Shown: one piece after another, positions 15,432-24,669 of the stretch
How the letters are laid out: each line of letters opens with the position of its first letter
Numbering within the stretch: position 1 is the first letter of the stretch
DNA from: Alistipes sp.
GTDB taxonomy: Bacteria > Bacteroidota > Bacteroidia > Bacteroidales > Rikenellaceae
DNA length: 64,000 nt
Assembly (NCBI GenBank): GCA_017481925.1
Contig: JAFUOK010000009.1
Span: 57,827-121,826 of the forward strand
Direction of reading: 5' to 3'
Notes under the pieces: generated by a model
Told to the model about the DNA's origin: nothing
The model's database searches: none
Seen by the model: the letters and a program-made list of their open reading frames with translations, nothing else
Made by a program: the position numbers and the translations under genes

Positions 15432-17408
15432 ATGACCACTGAAAATTCTTTCAATGCAACTCCCGAGGAGTTGGTCGGCAAGTCCGACGCTACGTTAAAT
15501 GTAACTGCCCCGAGCGACTCATCTGCTGCTGTAGAGGAGGTCGCAGAGAATCAAGTAGAGGCCGTGGCCGTGGAGACCACAGCCGATTTTTCTGAAGAGG
15601 ATGCTGCTCTTGACGCCGAGAAGGCCGGCCTTGCCATCGGCGATGAGATGGCTGAGGAGGAGGCTGCCGCCGATGTGGATAAGGGTGATTTGAGCACCCG
15701 TTCGAAGCAGGAGCTTGTCGATCTGTTTGCCTCGCTGCTTGAGAGCGAGCCTGTGCAGACTCTGCGCAAGAGCGTGGAGGCCATTAAGATCGCTTTCTAC
15801 AAGCAGCATCGTGCCGAGGTGGATGCCGCACGCAAGGCTTTCGAGGCCGAGAATGGCGAGGAGGCTGTGTTTACCCCTGCTGCCGATGGCCTGGAGATTC
15901 GCCTTAAGGAGCTCTTTAAGGAGTATCGTCGTCGTCGCGACGAGTATATCGCCAATCTAGACTCTATCAAGGAGGAGAACCTGAAGACCAAGTTGGCTAT
16001 TATCGAGGAGTTGAAGGAGTTGGTAAATTCCGACGAGACACTCAACAATACATTCTCAAAATTCCGTGACTTGCAACAGCGCTGGAAGGATACGGGCGTT
16101 GTTCCGCAGTCGAAGGTTAAGGATCTGTGGGAGACGTATAATCTTCACGTTGAGAATTTCTATAATTTCATCAAGATAAACAAGGAACTGCGCGATCTGG
16201 ATCTGAAGAAGAACTACGAGCAGAAGGTGCAGTTGTGCGAGGCCGCCGAGTCACTAATGATGGAGCCCTCGATTGTAGAGGCTTTCCATAAGTTGCAGAA
16301 GCTGCACGACGAGTGGCGTGAGACAGGCCCCGTGGCTAACGAGTATAAGGAGACGTTGTGGGATCGCTTCAAGGCTGCATCGTCACGTATCAATAAACAA
16401 CATCAGGAGTATTTCGACTCATTGAAGCAGGAGCAGATGAAGAATCTTGCTCTTAAGAGTGAACTTTGCGCCAAGACCGAGGCTCTGGCCGAGCAGCCCT
16501 ACACCTCGCGTAAGGAGTGGAACAAGGCGAGCGAGCGACTGATCGAGTTGCAGAAGATGTGGCGTACGATTGGCTTTGCACCCAAGAAGGATAATACCCG
16601 TATCTACGAGCGTTTCCGCACGGCTTGCGATCGTTTCTTTGAGGCTAAGCGCGAGTTCTACGCCGGTATAAAGAGCGAGATGGAGCATAACCTAGCACTC
16701 AAACAGGAGATTTGTGAGGCTGCCGAGGCTCTGCAGTCGAGCGACGATTGGAAGCACGCTACCGAGGAGCTTATCGCCTTGCAGGCCAAGTGGAAGCAGG
16801 TAGGTGCCGTGTCACGCCGTCACTCTGATGCTATCTGGAAGCGTTTCCGAGCCGCCTGTGATCGTTTCTTTGAGCGCAAGTCACAGCACTTCGCAAGTAT
16901 CGAGGATGAGCACGAGGCTAACCTTAAAAAGAAGTTGGCGCTGATCGAGGAGATGTCGGCTGCTGACGTTAAGGTGGGTGGATACGACATGATCAAGGAG
17001 TTCCAGCGCCGTTGGAGTGAGATTGGTTATGTGCCTATCAAGCAGAAGGATGCCATCCATAAGAAGTATAAGGCTGCCGTGGATCAACTCTTCGGCATAC
17101 TGCGTGGCTCAGAGCGAGATCGCTCGATGAATCGTTTCAAGGAGCGTCTGCAGGGTATGAAGGGCTCGGACGATAAGCGCCTTCGAAATGAGCGTGAGCG
17201 TCTGTATAATAAGGTTCGCCAGATGGAGCAGGATATCGCCTTGCTGGAGAATAATATCGGTTTCTTCTCTAAATCGAAGAATGCCGAGGCTATGATTGCC
17301 GACATACGCGAGAAGATCGCCAAGTCGAAGCAGGAGTTGCAGGATACTATCGAGAAGGTTCGCCTCATTGATGCACGTGCGCAGGAGGAGGGTGACAAAC
17401 GAGAGTAA
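15432..17408 (+). CDS. DUF349-repeat protein
   Basis: A 658-residue, highly charged, helix-rich cytosolic protein. After an acidic N terminus of about 95 residues rich in Ala/Glu, it has five tandem DUF349-type units recognised by the repeated W-x3-G core: RWKDTGVVP, EWRETGPVA, MWRTIGFAP, KWKQVGAVS and RWSEIGYVP, each followed by an F-rich helix such as RFRTACDRFFEAKREFY. The C terminus is a coiled coil (about 590-655). The function of this family is not settled; it is widespread in Bacteroidetes. ATG 15432 is preferred to the GTG three bases earlier. It is followed by pyrG. Confidence 0.85.
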   Translation: MTTENSFNATPEELVGKSDATLNVTAPSDSSAAVEEVAENQVEAVAVETTADFSEEDAALDAEKAGLAIGDEMAEEEAAADVDKGDLSTRSKQELVDLFASLLESEPVQTLRKSVEAIKIAFYKQHRAEVDAARKAFEAENGEEAVFTPAADGLEIRLKELFKEYRRRRDEYIANLDSIKEENLKTKLAIIEELKELVNSDETLNNTFSKFRDLQQRWKDTGVVPQSKVKDLWETYNLHVENFYNFIKINKELRDLDLKKNYEQKVQLCEAAESLMMEPSIVEAFHKLQKLHDEWRETGPVANEYKETLWDRFKAASSRINKQHQEYFDSLKQEQMKNLALKSELCAKTEALAEQPYTSRKEWNKASERLIELQKMWRTIGFAPKKDNTRIYERFRTACDRFFEAKREFYAGIKSEMEHNLALKQEICEAAEALQSSDDWKHATEELIALQAKWKQVGAVSRRHSDAIWKRFRAACDRFFERKSQHFASIEDEHEANLKKKLALIEEMSAADVKVGGYDMIKEFQRRWSEIGYVPIKQKDAIHKKYKAAVDQLFGILRGSERDRSMNRFKERLQGMKGSDDKRLRNERERLYNKVRQMEQDIALLENNIGFFSKSKNAEAMIADIREKIAKSKQELQDTIEKVRLIDARAQEEGDKRE

Positions 17409-17433
17409 ACGAGAATAGAGAAGTTCGCTTAAG

Positions 17434-17472
17434 GTCGGACTCGCGGCCTAACCCGTGAGCCCGACTGTTAGG
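17434..17472 (+). promoter_or_regulatory. Alternative hairpins upstream of pyrG
   Basis: The 109-base gap before pyrG holds a 13-bp hairpin with one mismatch and one G-U pair (17434-17446 with 17453-17465, loop CCTAAC). The loop bases CCTAAC (17447-17452) are exactly complementary to GTTAGG (17467-17472). The two pairings compete. Neither ends in a U-tract, so this is not a standard terminator. Confidence 0.35.
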
Positions 17473-17517
17473 TTAATTAATAGAGGTAATTAGATAAGAC
17501 TTTAAAGATATACAATT

Positions 17518-19164
17518 ATGAAACTCAGCAAACCAAAGTACATCTTCGTTACGGGAGGTGTAGCATCGTCATTAGGCAAAGGTATTATTTCAGCCACTGT
17601 TGCACGCCTGCTTCAGGCTCGCGGTTATTCGGTGACGGTTCAGAAGTTTGACCCCTATATCAACGCTGATCCGGGTCGTCTGAATCCATATGAGCATGGT
17701 GAGAGTTATGTTACCGAGGATGGTACGGAGTGTGACCTCGATTTGGGCCACTATGAGCGTTTCACCTCAATCACTACAACGATGAACAATACCGTTACCA
17801 CGGGTAAGATATATAAGGAGATCCTTGAGAAGGAGCGTCGTGGCGACTATATGGGTAAGACCGTGCAGGTTATTCCTCATATCACTGACGAGATCAAGCG
17901 TCGCATTCAGTTGCTCGGTGCAACGAAGAAGTACGACGTGATCATCTCGGAGATTGGCGGTACAGTAGGCGATATTGAGTCGTTGCCCTACATCGAGTCG
18001 GTACGTCAGTTGCGTAATCAGTTGGGTTATCAGAACTCGCTTTTGATTCACCTTGCGTGGGTGCCCTATATGGCTGCTGCGTGCGAGATGAAGACCAAAC
18101 CCACGCAGCACTCTGTTAAGGAGTTGCAGTCGGAGGGAGTGCAGCCTGATGTATTGGTGTTGCGTGCCGAGCATAGCCTCGCCGAGGAGGTTCGTCGCAA
18201 GGTGGCTCTGTTCTGTAACGTTACGGAGGATGCCGTTGTGGAGTCTATCGACGTTCCTACAATCTACGAGGTGCCGCTGCGTATGCACGACCAGCATCTG
18301 GACGATGTTATCCTGCGTAAGTTGGGTATTACGGATGCCGAGGAGCCTAACTTGAAGGCGTGGAGCGAGTTTGTCGATAAGATTAAGTATCCCAAGTACA
18401 AGGTTGAGGTAGCCCTGGTGGGTAAGTACACCGAGTTGCCCGATGCCTATAAGTCAATCAACGAGTCATTCATCCACGCTGGTGCTATGAACCACTGCAA
18501 GGTGAAGGTACACTACGTTCCTGCCGAGCAGGTTACCGACGCAAATGCTGCTGAGTTGCTCGGTGGCGTATCGGGTATCTTTGTTGCTCCAGGCTCGGGT
18601 GTTCGTGGCTTCGAGGGTAAGGTTGCCGCTGTACGCTATGCACGCGAGAATAATATCCCCTTCTTTGGTGTAGGTTTGGGTATGCAGGCTTCGATCGTGG
18701 AGTTTGCCCGCAATGTATTGGGTATGAAGGATGCTCAGTCACGTGAGTTGGATCCCCAGACCAAGAGCCCCGTGATCGATCTTATGGAGGAGCAGAAGAA
18801 GGCAACGGAGAAGGGTAGCACGATGCGTTTGGGCGGTTATCCTTGCGCACTTAAATCTGGTTCAAAGGCTGCGAAGGCCTATGGCGCTGAGACTGTTGTA
18901 GAGCGTCATCGTCACCGCTATGAGTTCAATACCGCTGTTTTGCCCCAGTTTGAGGCTGCCGGTATGGAGGCTACGGGTGTGAACCCCGAGACGGGTCTTG
19001 TTGAGGTGTTGGAGTTGAAGAACCACCCCTGGTTCGTGGCTGTTATGTATAACCCCGAGTATAAGAGTACGGTATCAACTCCTGCTCCGTTGTTCGTGGC
19101 ATTTGTTGCGGCGGCATTGGAGTGTCAGGCAAAGTGCAAGGTTGAGCCCAAGAAAGAAGAGTAA
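17518..19164 (+). CDS. pyrG: CTP synthase with degenerate glutaminase domain
   Basis: A 548-residue CTP synthase, which aminates UTP to CTP. The synthetase half (1-270) is intact, with VTGGVASSLGKGIISA as the ATP loop, GHYERF and SEIGGTVGDIESLP. The class I glutaminase half (about 295-535) keeps its length and fold motifs but lacks key catalytic residues. The nucleophile position in the usual GICLGMQ is Gly386 (GVGLGMQ). The catalytic His of the usual HPE is Asn512 (YNPEYKS), although Glu514 remains. The conserved Phe of the oxyanion loop is Ser360 (APGSGVRG). I infer an enzyme that uses free ammonium rather than glutamine. It is followed by yidC after 21 bases. Confidence 0.95.
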   Translation: MKLSKPKYIFVTGGVASSLGKGIISATVARLLQARGYSVTVQKFDPYINADPGRLNPYEHGESYVTEDGTECDLDLGHYERFTSITTTMNNTVTTGKIYKEILEKERRGDYMGKTVQVIPHITDEIKRRIQLLGATKKYDVIISEIGGTVGDIESLPYIESVRQLRNQLGYQNSLLIHLAWVPYMAAACEMKTKPTQHSVKELQSEGVQPDVLVLRAEHSLAEEVRRKVALFCNVTEDAVVESIDVPTIYEVPLRMHDQHLDDVILRKLGITDAEEPNLKAWSEFVDKIKYPKYKVEVALVGKYTELPDAYKSINESFIHAGAMNHCKVKVHYVPAEQVTDANAAELLGGVSGIFVAPGSGVRGFEGKVAAVRYARENNIPFFGVGLGMQASIVEFARNVLGMKDAQSRELDPQTKSPVIDLMEEQKKATEKGSTMRLGGYPCALKSGSKAAKAYGAETVVERHRHRYEFNTAVLPQFEAAGMEATGVNPETGLVEVLELKNHPWFVAVMYNPEYKSTVSTPAPLFVAFVAAALECQAKCKVEPKKEE

Positions 19165-19185
19165 TATTAACCTTAAAACCAAGAA

Positions 19186-21114
19186 ATGGATAAGAAAACA
19201 ATTATTGGAGTTGTGCTTATGTCGCTGATCTTTATTGGCTACGTATTGTACAATTCCAAGCAGCAGGCAGAATATCAGGAATATATGGCAACCGTGCAGG
19301 CCGAGCAGGCTGCAACGGAGGCTACGGCCGTGGAGGCCGAGGCCGCAGATGTCGTGGAGGCTAACGATTCACTTGCCATTGCTACGGCAGCCGAGCGAGA
19401 GACAGCAATGTTTGGCCAGGCTCTTGTTGCAGCACGCAACGCCGAGGCTAAGCAGGTCGAGATGAAGAACGATTATCTTACTATCGACTTTACCACTCGT
19501 GGTGGTGCTATGCAGCGCGTAGTGCTGGAGGAGTACACCAAGTATGCCCCCAAGGATGAGCGTACGGAGAAGGTTACGTTGTTCGACCCCGAGACGGCGA
19601 TGTTTGATATGGAGTTCTACGTCAAGAAGGGACTCAACAATGTAAAGGTAAACACCTCGGAGTATGTCTTCCAGACCGATGGCGTGCGCCGCGAGGGCGA
19701 TCGTCAGGTGCTCACTATGACATTGGAGGTTGCCGAGGGTGCATATCTGCAGTATGAATACATATTGTATGATGAGAAGAACCCCTCGCGTGACTACCTT
19801 GTCGATTTCAATGTTAAGTTGCAGAATCTCTCGCCCATCATGGCACAGCAATCTACTTTGGGCCTTGCGTGGAGCGACCGCACTTACCAGAACGAGCGTA
19901 GTTACAAGACTGAGAATATGTACACCACAATCTCTTATCGTCTGCCCGATGAGGATGGCGTTGAGGATTTGGGTATGGGTGAGGCACGCGATGAGCAGGT
20001 GCAGGGCGACGTTAATTGGGTCGCTTTCCGCCAGCAGTTCTTCTCGCAGGCCTTCATCGCTTACGATAACTTCGCCTACGCCGATATGGGCTTTACAGCC
20101 GAGGCTGATGGCTCGGGTTTTGTGAAGAGTTTTTCTTCGCGCATGGGCGTTGAATATACCCCTCAGACTACCGAGTATAAGTTCGGTCTCTACTGCGGAC
20201 CTAACAAGTACGCTGTGCTGAAGGATGTGGTAACGCCCGATGGTGAGGAACTCGCTATGGAGCGTTTGATTCCTCTGGGAGGCTGGCTGGTAGGTTGGTT
20301 CAACCGCTGGATTGTAATCCCCGTGTTTGACTTCCTGCGTAACTATATCGCAAGTTTCGGTATCATCATCCTTATTCTTACCATTTTGGTTAAGTTGCTT
20401 ATCCTGCCTCTTACCTATAAGAGTTACCTCTCATCGGCCAAGATGCGTGTCATTAAGCCCGAGATGGATGCTCTGAATGAGAAGTACCCCAAACAGGAGG
20501 ATGCAATGAAGAAGCAGCAGGAGATGATGAATCTCTACAAGAAGGCCGGTATCAACCCTATGGGTGGATGTATTCCGCTGCTTATTCAGATGCCTATCCT
20601 TGTGGCACTGTTCCGTTTCCTTCCCGCAAGTATCGAGTTGCGCGGTCAGTCGTTCCTGTGGTCTGACGACCTTTCGTCATACGACAGCGTGCTGAATCTG
20701 CCCTTCTCTATACCGTTCTATGGCGATCACGTGAGCTTGTTTGCATTGCTTATGTGCATTGCTATGGTAGGCTTCTCATATATCAACTATCAGCAGACGG
20801 CATCGTCACAGCCCGGTATGGCTGGTATGAAGTTTATGATGGTATATATGATGCCCGTGATGATGTTGTTCTGGTTTAACGACTATGCTTCGGGCTTGTG
20901 CTACTACTATCTGATTTCGCAGATTCTGACGATGATTATCATGACCTCGATGCGACGCTTCGTGGATGATGATAAGATTCGTTATATCATGGAGCAGAAC
21001 TCGAAGAAGAATAAGAACAAGAAGAAGTCGAAGTTCCAGCTCCGCTACGAGGAGTTGATGCGTCAGCAGGAGGAGATGATGCGCCAGCAGCAGAAAGCCG
21101 GCAAGCGCAAGTAA
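19186..21114 (+). CDS. yidC: Membrane protein insertase YidC
   Basis: A 642-residue insertase. An N-terminal membrane anchor (IIGVVLMSLIFIGYVLY) is followed by the large periplasmic beta domain (about 30-350), and then the conserved five-helix 60KD_IMP core starting at YIASFGIIILILTILVKLLI, with the hydrophilic hairpin KPEMDALNEKYPKQEDAMKK. The C terminus is very basic (KNKNKKKSKFQ), as expected for ribosome contact. It inserts proteins into the inner membrane alone or with SecYEG. A strong terminator follows. Confidence 0.96.
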   Translation: MDKKTIIGVVLMSLIFIGYVLYNSKQQAEYQEYMATVQAEQAATEATAVEAEAADVVEANDSLAIATAAERETAMFGQALVAARNAEAKQVEMKNDYLTIDFTTRGGAMQRVVLEEYTKYAPKDERTEKVTLFDPETAMFDMEFYVKKGLNNVKVNTSEYVFQTDGVRREGDRQVLTMTLEVAEGAYLQYEYILYDEKNPSRDYLVDFNVKLQNLSPIMAQQSTLGLAWSDRTYQNERSYKTENMYTTISYRLPDEDGVEDLGMGEARDEQVQGDVNWVAFRQQFFSQAFIAYDNFAYADMGFTAEADGSGFVKSFSSRMGVEYTPQTTEYKFGLYCGPNKYAVLKDVVTPDGEELAMERLIPLGGWLVGWFNRWIVIPVFDFLRNYIASFGIIILILTILVKLLILPLTYKSYLSSAKMRVIKPEMDALNEKYPKQEDAMKKQQEMMNLYKKAGINPMGGCIPLLIQMPILVALFRFLPASIELRGQSFLWSDDLSSYDSVLNLPFSIPFYGDHVSLFALLMCIAMVGFSYINYQQTASSQPGMAGMKFMMVYMMPVMMLFWFNDYASGLCYYYLISQILTMIIMTSMRRFVDDDKIRYIMEQNSKKNKNKKKSKFQLRYEELMRQQEEMMRQQQKAGKRK

Positions 21115-21133
21115 TCTATATTATATATAATGT

Positions 21134-21169
21134 AAAATCGCCGTCCACGTAAGGATGGCGATTTTTTTG
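21134..21169 (+). terminator. Intrinsic terminator after yidC
   Basis: The stem AAATCGCCGTCC / GGATGGCGATTT (21135-21163) ends in a run of seven T, 20 bases after the yidC stop. Confidence 0.92.
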
Positions 21170-21419
21170 TTTTAGGTTTTATATTTTAATTTATTTTTGC
21201 TATATTTGTTCAAAATTATTCAAATAGTGGGAATTTGTAATCACATCCAGACTATGAATGCCGATGCTACTTGTAGCATTGGTCGATTCATTTTACCCCC
21301 CCCCTATAAACTTATTAATCAGTAAATCAGCATTTTATAAGTTTACATTATACCTCGTGTGTTGCGCACGGGGGATTTGTCGTGTCTATATCCTACATAA
21401 CCAATAAAATATTAATGAA
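21170..21419 (+). promoter_or_regulatory. Promoter and structured leader of the small-protein/lipoprotein pair
   Basis: This gene-free stretch has a TATATTTG promoter box (21201-21208), then a leader of about 205 bases. The leader carries an imperfect hairpin (21255-21291; TGAAT...ATGCTA against TAGCAT...ATTCA), a run of nine C (21296-21304), and a 9-bp hairpin CCTCGTGTG/CGCACGGGG with two G-U pairs (21353-21373). The hairpins are not followed by U-tracts. Confidence 0.5.
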
Positions 21420-21542
21420 ATGGAGAAGATGAATTATTTGGCACCTGAAATCGAGGTATTTGAGGTTGCTGTGGAGCAAGGTTTTGCTCAGAGTGGAGTA
21501 CCCAATTTTACACCCTTTGGACCTGAGCAGGATTGGGGTTAA
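21420..21542 (+). CDS. Small protein (40 aa) upstream of a fimbrillin-like lipoprotein
   Basis: ATG 21420 opens a frame of 40 codons, MEKMNYLAPEIEVFEVAVEQ then GFAQSGVPNFTPFGPEQDWG. No signal peptide or membrane segment is seen. Bacteroidales often have small acidic proteins with a Y-x-x-P-E-(I/V)-E-V...VEQGF pattern and a tryptophan-ending tail just before fimbrillin or lipoprotein genes; this fits that pattern from memory, and their function is unknown. ATG 21429 is an alternative start. The lipoprotein gene follows after 35 bases, so co-transcription is likely. Confidence 0.65.
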   Translation: MEKMNYLAPEIEVFEVAVEQGFAQSGVPNFTPFGPEQDWG

Positions 21543-21577
21543 TCAATGATGTTGAACAATTAAAACTATTTAGACCT

Positions 21578-22393
21578 ATGAAAAAGATTTTATTAGCATT
21601 GAGTGCCCTTGTTATTTTTGCTGTGGGTTGCTCAAAGGATGATATTGGTACAACAGAGACCAAATACAATTTGGTGGTAAATATGGATAAACCCTCGTTT
21701 GTTGATTCTACCCGCGCTGTGCGTACTTCTTGGGAGAATGGCGATGTTGTTTATGTTGTTTTCGATGGAGATTTGTACGATGGTGCTACTGCGGCAAAGT
21801 ATTTGACACTTACCTATAACAATTCTTCTTGGACTCCTACTTGGGTTGGTACTACCATTGACGAGGTTGCGGCAAAAACTACAAAGACATTGCGCGCTCT
21901 CTATGTAAATACTCCTGTAACCCCTGAATTTTGGAATAACGGACAGTTTCTTATCTGTGATTCTACCACTAAAGGTGTATATGTAATGCAGTGCATTGAT
22001 GGTACTTATACTGTATCAGACTCTACAATTACATTAAATATCGCTTTGGAGCACGAATGTTCGCAGATTACCGTTCGCGGAATTGATGTTGCAGGAAATT
22101 GGACTCTCTCTTGTAACGAGTTGCAGGCTATATCGGGTGGCACTTTTATGAATAATGATGATGTAGGAGTAAGTGCAAATAGTTTTAATGACCCGTTGGC
22201 AGGATTTGCAAATGCAGATGGCGTATCATTCTATGGATATTATCCGGGTGCTACTTCTGGTTCTAATTTGATATTTACACTTACCGACGGAACGAAAACC
22301 TACACACGTTCTTTTACAGATAAAGGAGGACTTAAGGCTGGTGATGCTATTATTATGGACGGCCCTGATTCGGGAAAGTGGACTGAGGAGTAA
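21578..22393 (+). CDS. Fimbrillin-like (Mfa-like) surface lipoprotein
   Basis: A 271-residue lipoprotein. The signal peptide MKKILLALSALVIFAVGC has a lipobox with the lipidated Cys at residue 18. After it, the pattern TRAVRTSWENGDVVYVVFDG and beta-rich sequence with many Thr, Asn and aromatic residues resemble the Mfa1/FimA-type fimbrillin-like domain of Bacteroidales. It is probably exported to the outer membrane as a fimbrial subunit or a related surface protein. No Mfa2-like anchor or tip genes are nearby. Start ATG 21578 is set by the signal peptide. The sequence is more AT-rich than its neighbours. Confidence 0.72.
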   Translation: MKKILLALSALVIFAVGCSKDDIGTTETKYNLVVNMDKPSFVDSTRAVRTSWENGDVVYVVFDGDLYDGATAAKYLTLTYNNSSWTPTWVGTTIDEVAAKTTKTLRALYVNTPVTPEFWNNGQFLICDSTTKGVYVMQCIDGTYTVSDSTITLNIALEHECSQITVRGIDVAGNWTLSCNELQAISGGTFMNNDDVGVSANSFNDPLAGFANADGVSFYGYYPGATSGSNLIFTLTDGTKTYTRSFTDKGGLKAGDAIIMDGPDSGKWTEE

Positions 22394-22416
22394 TAGTATA
22401 TCCCTAATAACGTTAT

Positions 22417-22453
22417 AAAAAAAAGCCGTTGGTCTCGACCAGCGGCTTTTTTT
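22417..22453 (+). terminator. Bidirectional terminator after the lipoprotein gene
   Basis: GCCGTTGGT (22425-22433) pairs with ACCAGCGGC (22438-22446), flanked by A8 on the left and T7 on the right, so it can stop transcription from both sides. Confidence 0.93.
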
Positions 22454-22470
22454 ATTTAGATTGATTTTAC

Positions 22471-22506
22471 AAAAATAGGTCGCGCCTTTCGGACGCGACC
22501 TATTTT
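22471..22506 (-). terminator. Intrinsic terminator after mutB
   Basis: AAAATAGGTCGCG pairs with CGCGACCTATTTT across a short loop; on the minus strand it ends in a U-rich tract, 20 bases after the mutB stop. Confidence 0.85.
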
Positions 22507-22525
22507 CATATATTGTGGTGGGGGA

Positions 22526-24658
22526 TTACTCCTCCATCAAAAGCTCCAACATCTTGATTGAAGACTTGGCGATAGGAGTACCGGGGCCGAAGATAGCGGC
22601 TGCGCCATCCTGATACAACTCCTCGTAATCCTGTGCGGGGATAACACCACCTACAACTACGATGATGTCCTCGCGACCCAACTTCTTCAACTCGGCGATG
22701 ATCTGGGGAACCAAGGTAAGGTGACCAGCAGCCAATGAAGATACACCTACGATGTGTACGTCGTTCTCCACAGCCTGCTTTGCAGCCTCCTCGGGAGTCT
22801 GGAACAAGGGACCCATATCCACGTCGAAACCAACGTCGGCATAACCCGTAGCAACAACCTTAGCACCACGGTCGTGACCGTCCTGGCCCAACTTCGCAAT
22901 CATAATACGGGGCTGACGACCCTCCTTCTTTGCAAACTCGGCGCACATAGCCTTTGCCTGCTCGAAATCTGCATCCTGCTTCATACCTGATGAATATACT
23001 CCAGAGATTGAACGAATAACTGCCTTGTAGCGACCTACAACAACCTCGCAAGCGTCAGAGATCTCACCCAACGTTGCACGTACCTTTGCAGCCTCTACCG
23101 CCAACTCAAGCAAGTTGCCCTCGCCGGTCTTAACACACTCGGTGATAGCGGCCAAAGCCTTATCAACGGCAGCCTGATCACGGTTAGCGCGAAGCTCCTG
23201 CAAACGCTTAACCTGGCTCTCGCGTACTGCGGTGTTATCAACAGCCAAAATATCGATGGGATCCTCCTTCTCCAAACGGTACTCGTTCAGACCGATGATC
23301 TTCTGCTCACCTGAGTCGATACGAGCCTGAGTGCGAGCGGCAGCCTCCTCGATACGCATCTTGGGGATACCGGTCTCGATAGCCTTAGCCATACCACCCA
23401 ACTTCTCAACCTCCTGGAAGTGAGCCCACGCCTTGTGAGCGATCTCGTTGGTCAAAGCCTCTACGTAGTATGAACCTGCCCAGGGGTCAACCTGACGGCA
23501 TACATTGGTCTCCTCCTGGATGTAGATCTGCGTATTACGAGCAATACGTGCAGAGAAATCGGTGGGAAGTGCGATAGCCTCGTCCAAAGCGTTGGTGTGC
23601 AGTGACTGAGTGTGACCCAAAGCGGCACCCATAGCCTCGATAGCGGTACGGGCAACGTTGTTGAAGGGATCCTGCTCGGTGAGTGACCAACCAGAAGTCT
23701 GGCTGTGAGTACGCAATGCCAATGACTTGGGGTTCTTGGGCTCGAACTGCTTTACGATCTTTGCCCACAACATACGTGCTGCGCGCATCTTGGCAATCTC
23801 CATGAAGTGGTTCATGCCGATAGCCCAGAAGAATGACAGACGGGGTGCAAATGCATCAACAGACATGCCTGCGTTGATACCAGCGCGGAGGTACTCCAAA
23901 CCGTCAGCCAACGTGTAAGCCAACTCGATATCAGCGGTAGCACCTGCCTCCTGCATGTGGTAACCAGAGATAGAGATTGAGTTGAACTTAGGCATATTCT
24001 TAGAGGTGTACTCGAAGATGTCGGCGATAATCTTCATCGAGAACTTGGGAGGATAGATATAGGTGTTACGCACCATGAACTCCTTCAAGATATCGTTCTG
24101 AATAGTACCAGCCAACTGATCCAAAGTACAGCCCTGCTCCAAACCGGTAACGATGTAGAATGCCAATACGGGCAATACGGCACCGTTCATGGTCATTGAT
24201 ACTGACATCTTGTCCAAGGGGATACCGTTGAACAAAACCTTCATATCCTCTACAGAGCAGATTGATACACCTGCCTTACCTACGTCACCAACTACACGGG
24301 GGTGGTCAGCGTCGTAGCCACGGTGTGTTGCAAGGTCAAACGCTACTGACAAACCCTTCTGACCTGCAGCAAGGTTACGACGGTAGAATGCGTTAGACTC
24401 CTCTGCGGTTGAGAAACCTGCGTACTGACGGATAGTCCAGGGACGCATAACGTACATAGTCGAGTAGGGACCACGCAAGTTAGGAGCGATACCTGCTGCA
24501 TAGTTCAGGTGCTCCAGATTCTCCAAATCCTCAGCCGTGTAGTTAGCCTTTACGGGTATCTGCTCGGCTGTGAGCCAAGGCTGCTGTGCCTCAGCGTTAG
24601 CGGTGCAGCACTGTGCCTGACCGCCTTCGTATGATAAGTTTTCGAATTTTGCTCTCAT
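22526..24658 (-). CDS. mutB: Methylmalonyl-CoA mutase large (alpha) subunit
   Basis: A 710-residue adenosylcobalamin enzyme that interconverts succinyl-CoA and R-methylmalonyl-CoA in the succinate-propionate route. The TIM-barrel domain (about 40-540) has [19 protein letters not shown] and [12 protein letters not shown]. The C-terminal B12 domain (about 575-710) has the cobalt-ligand motif DGHDRGA (DxHxxG). It is 11 bases downstream of mutA, with which it forms the heterodimer; only this subunit is catalytic. No epimerase, decarboxylase or MeaB-like GTPase gene is in view. Confidence 0.97.
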   Translation of the reverse strand: MRAKFENLSYEGGQAQCCTANAEAQQPWLTAEQIPVKANYTAEDLENLEHLNYAAGIAPNLRGPYSTMYVMRPWTIRQYAGFSTAEESNAFYRRNLAAGQKGLSVAFDLATHRGYDADHPRVVGDVGKAGVSICSVEDMKVLFNGIPLDKMSVSMTMNGAVLPVLAFYIVTGLEQGCTLDQLAGTIQNDILKEFMVRNTYIYPPKFSMKIIADIFEYTSKNMPKFNSISISGYHMQEAGATADIELAYTLADGLEYLRAGINAGMSVDAFAPRLSFFWAIGMNHFMEIAKMRAARMLWAKIVKQFEPKNPKSLALRTHSQTSGWSLTEQDPFNNVARTAIEAMGAALGHTQSLHTNALDEAIALPTDFSARIARNTQIYIQEETNVCRQVDPWAGSYYVEALTNEIAHKAWAHFQEVEKLGGMAKAIETGIPKMRIEEAAARTQARIDSGEQKIIGLNEYRLEKEDPIDILAVDNTAVRESQVKRLQELRANRDQAAVDKALAAITECVKTGEGNLLELAVEAAKVRATLGEISDACEVVVGRYKAVIRSISGVYSSGMKQDADFEQAKAMCAEFAKKEGRQPRIMIAKLGQDGHDRGAKVVATGYADVGFDVDMGPLFQTPEEAAKQAVENDVHIVGVSSLAAGHLTLVPQIIAELKKLGREDIIVVVGGVIPAQDYEELYQDGAAAIFGPGTPIAKSSIKMLELLMEE

Positions 24659-24669
24659 TGCTTTGCTTT

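Noticed and set aside
17434-17465. Intrinsic terminator between the DUF349 gene and pyrG
   Set aside because: The hairpin is strong but is followed by GTTAGG and mixed sequence, not a U-tract.
21296-21304. Phase-variable reading frame at the poly-C run
   Set aside because: The run is not within any plausible coding frame; an effect on transcription or RNA is still possible and is listed as a finding.
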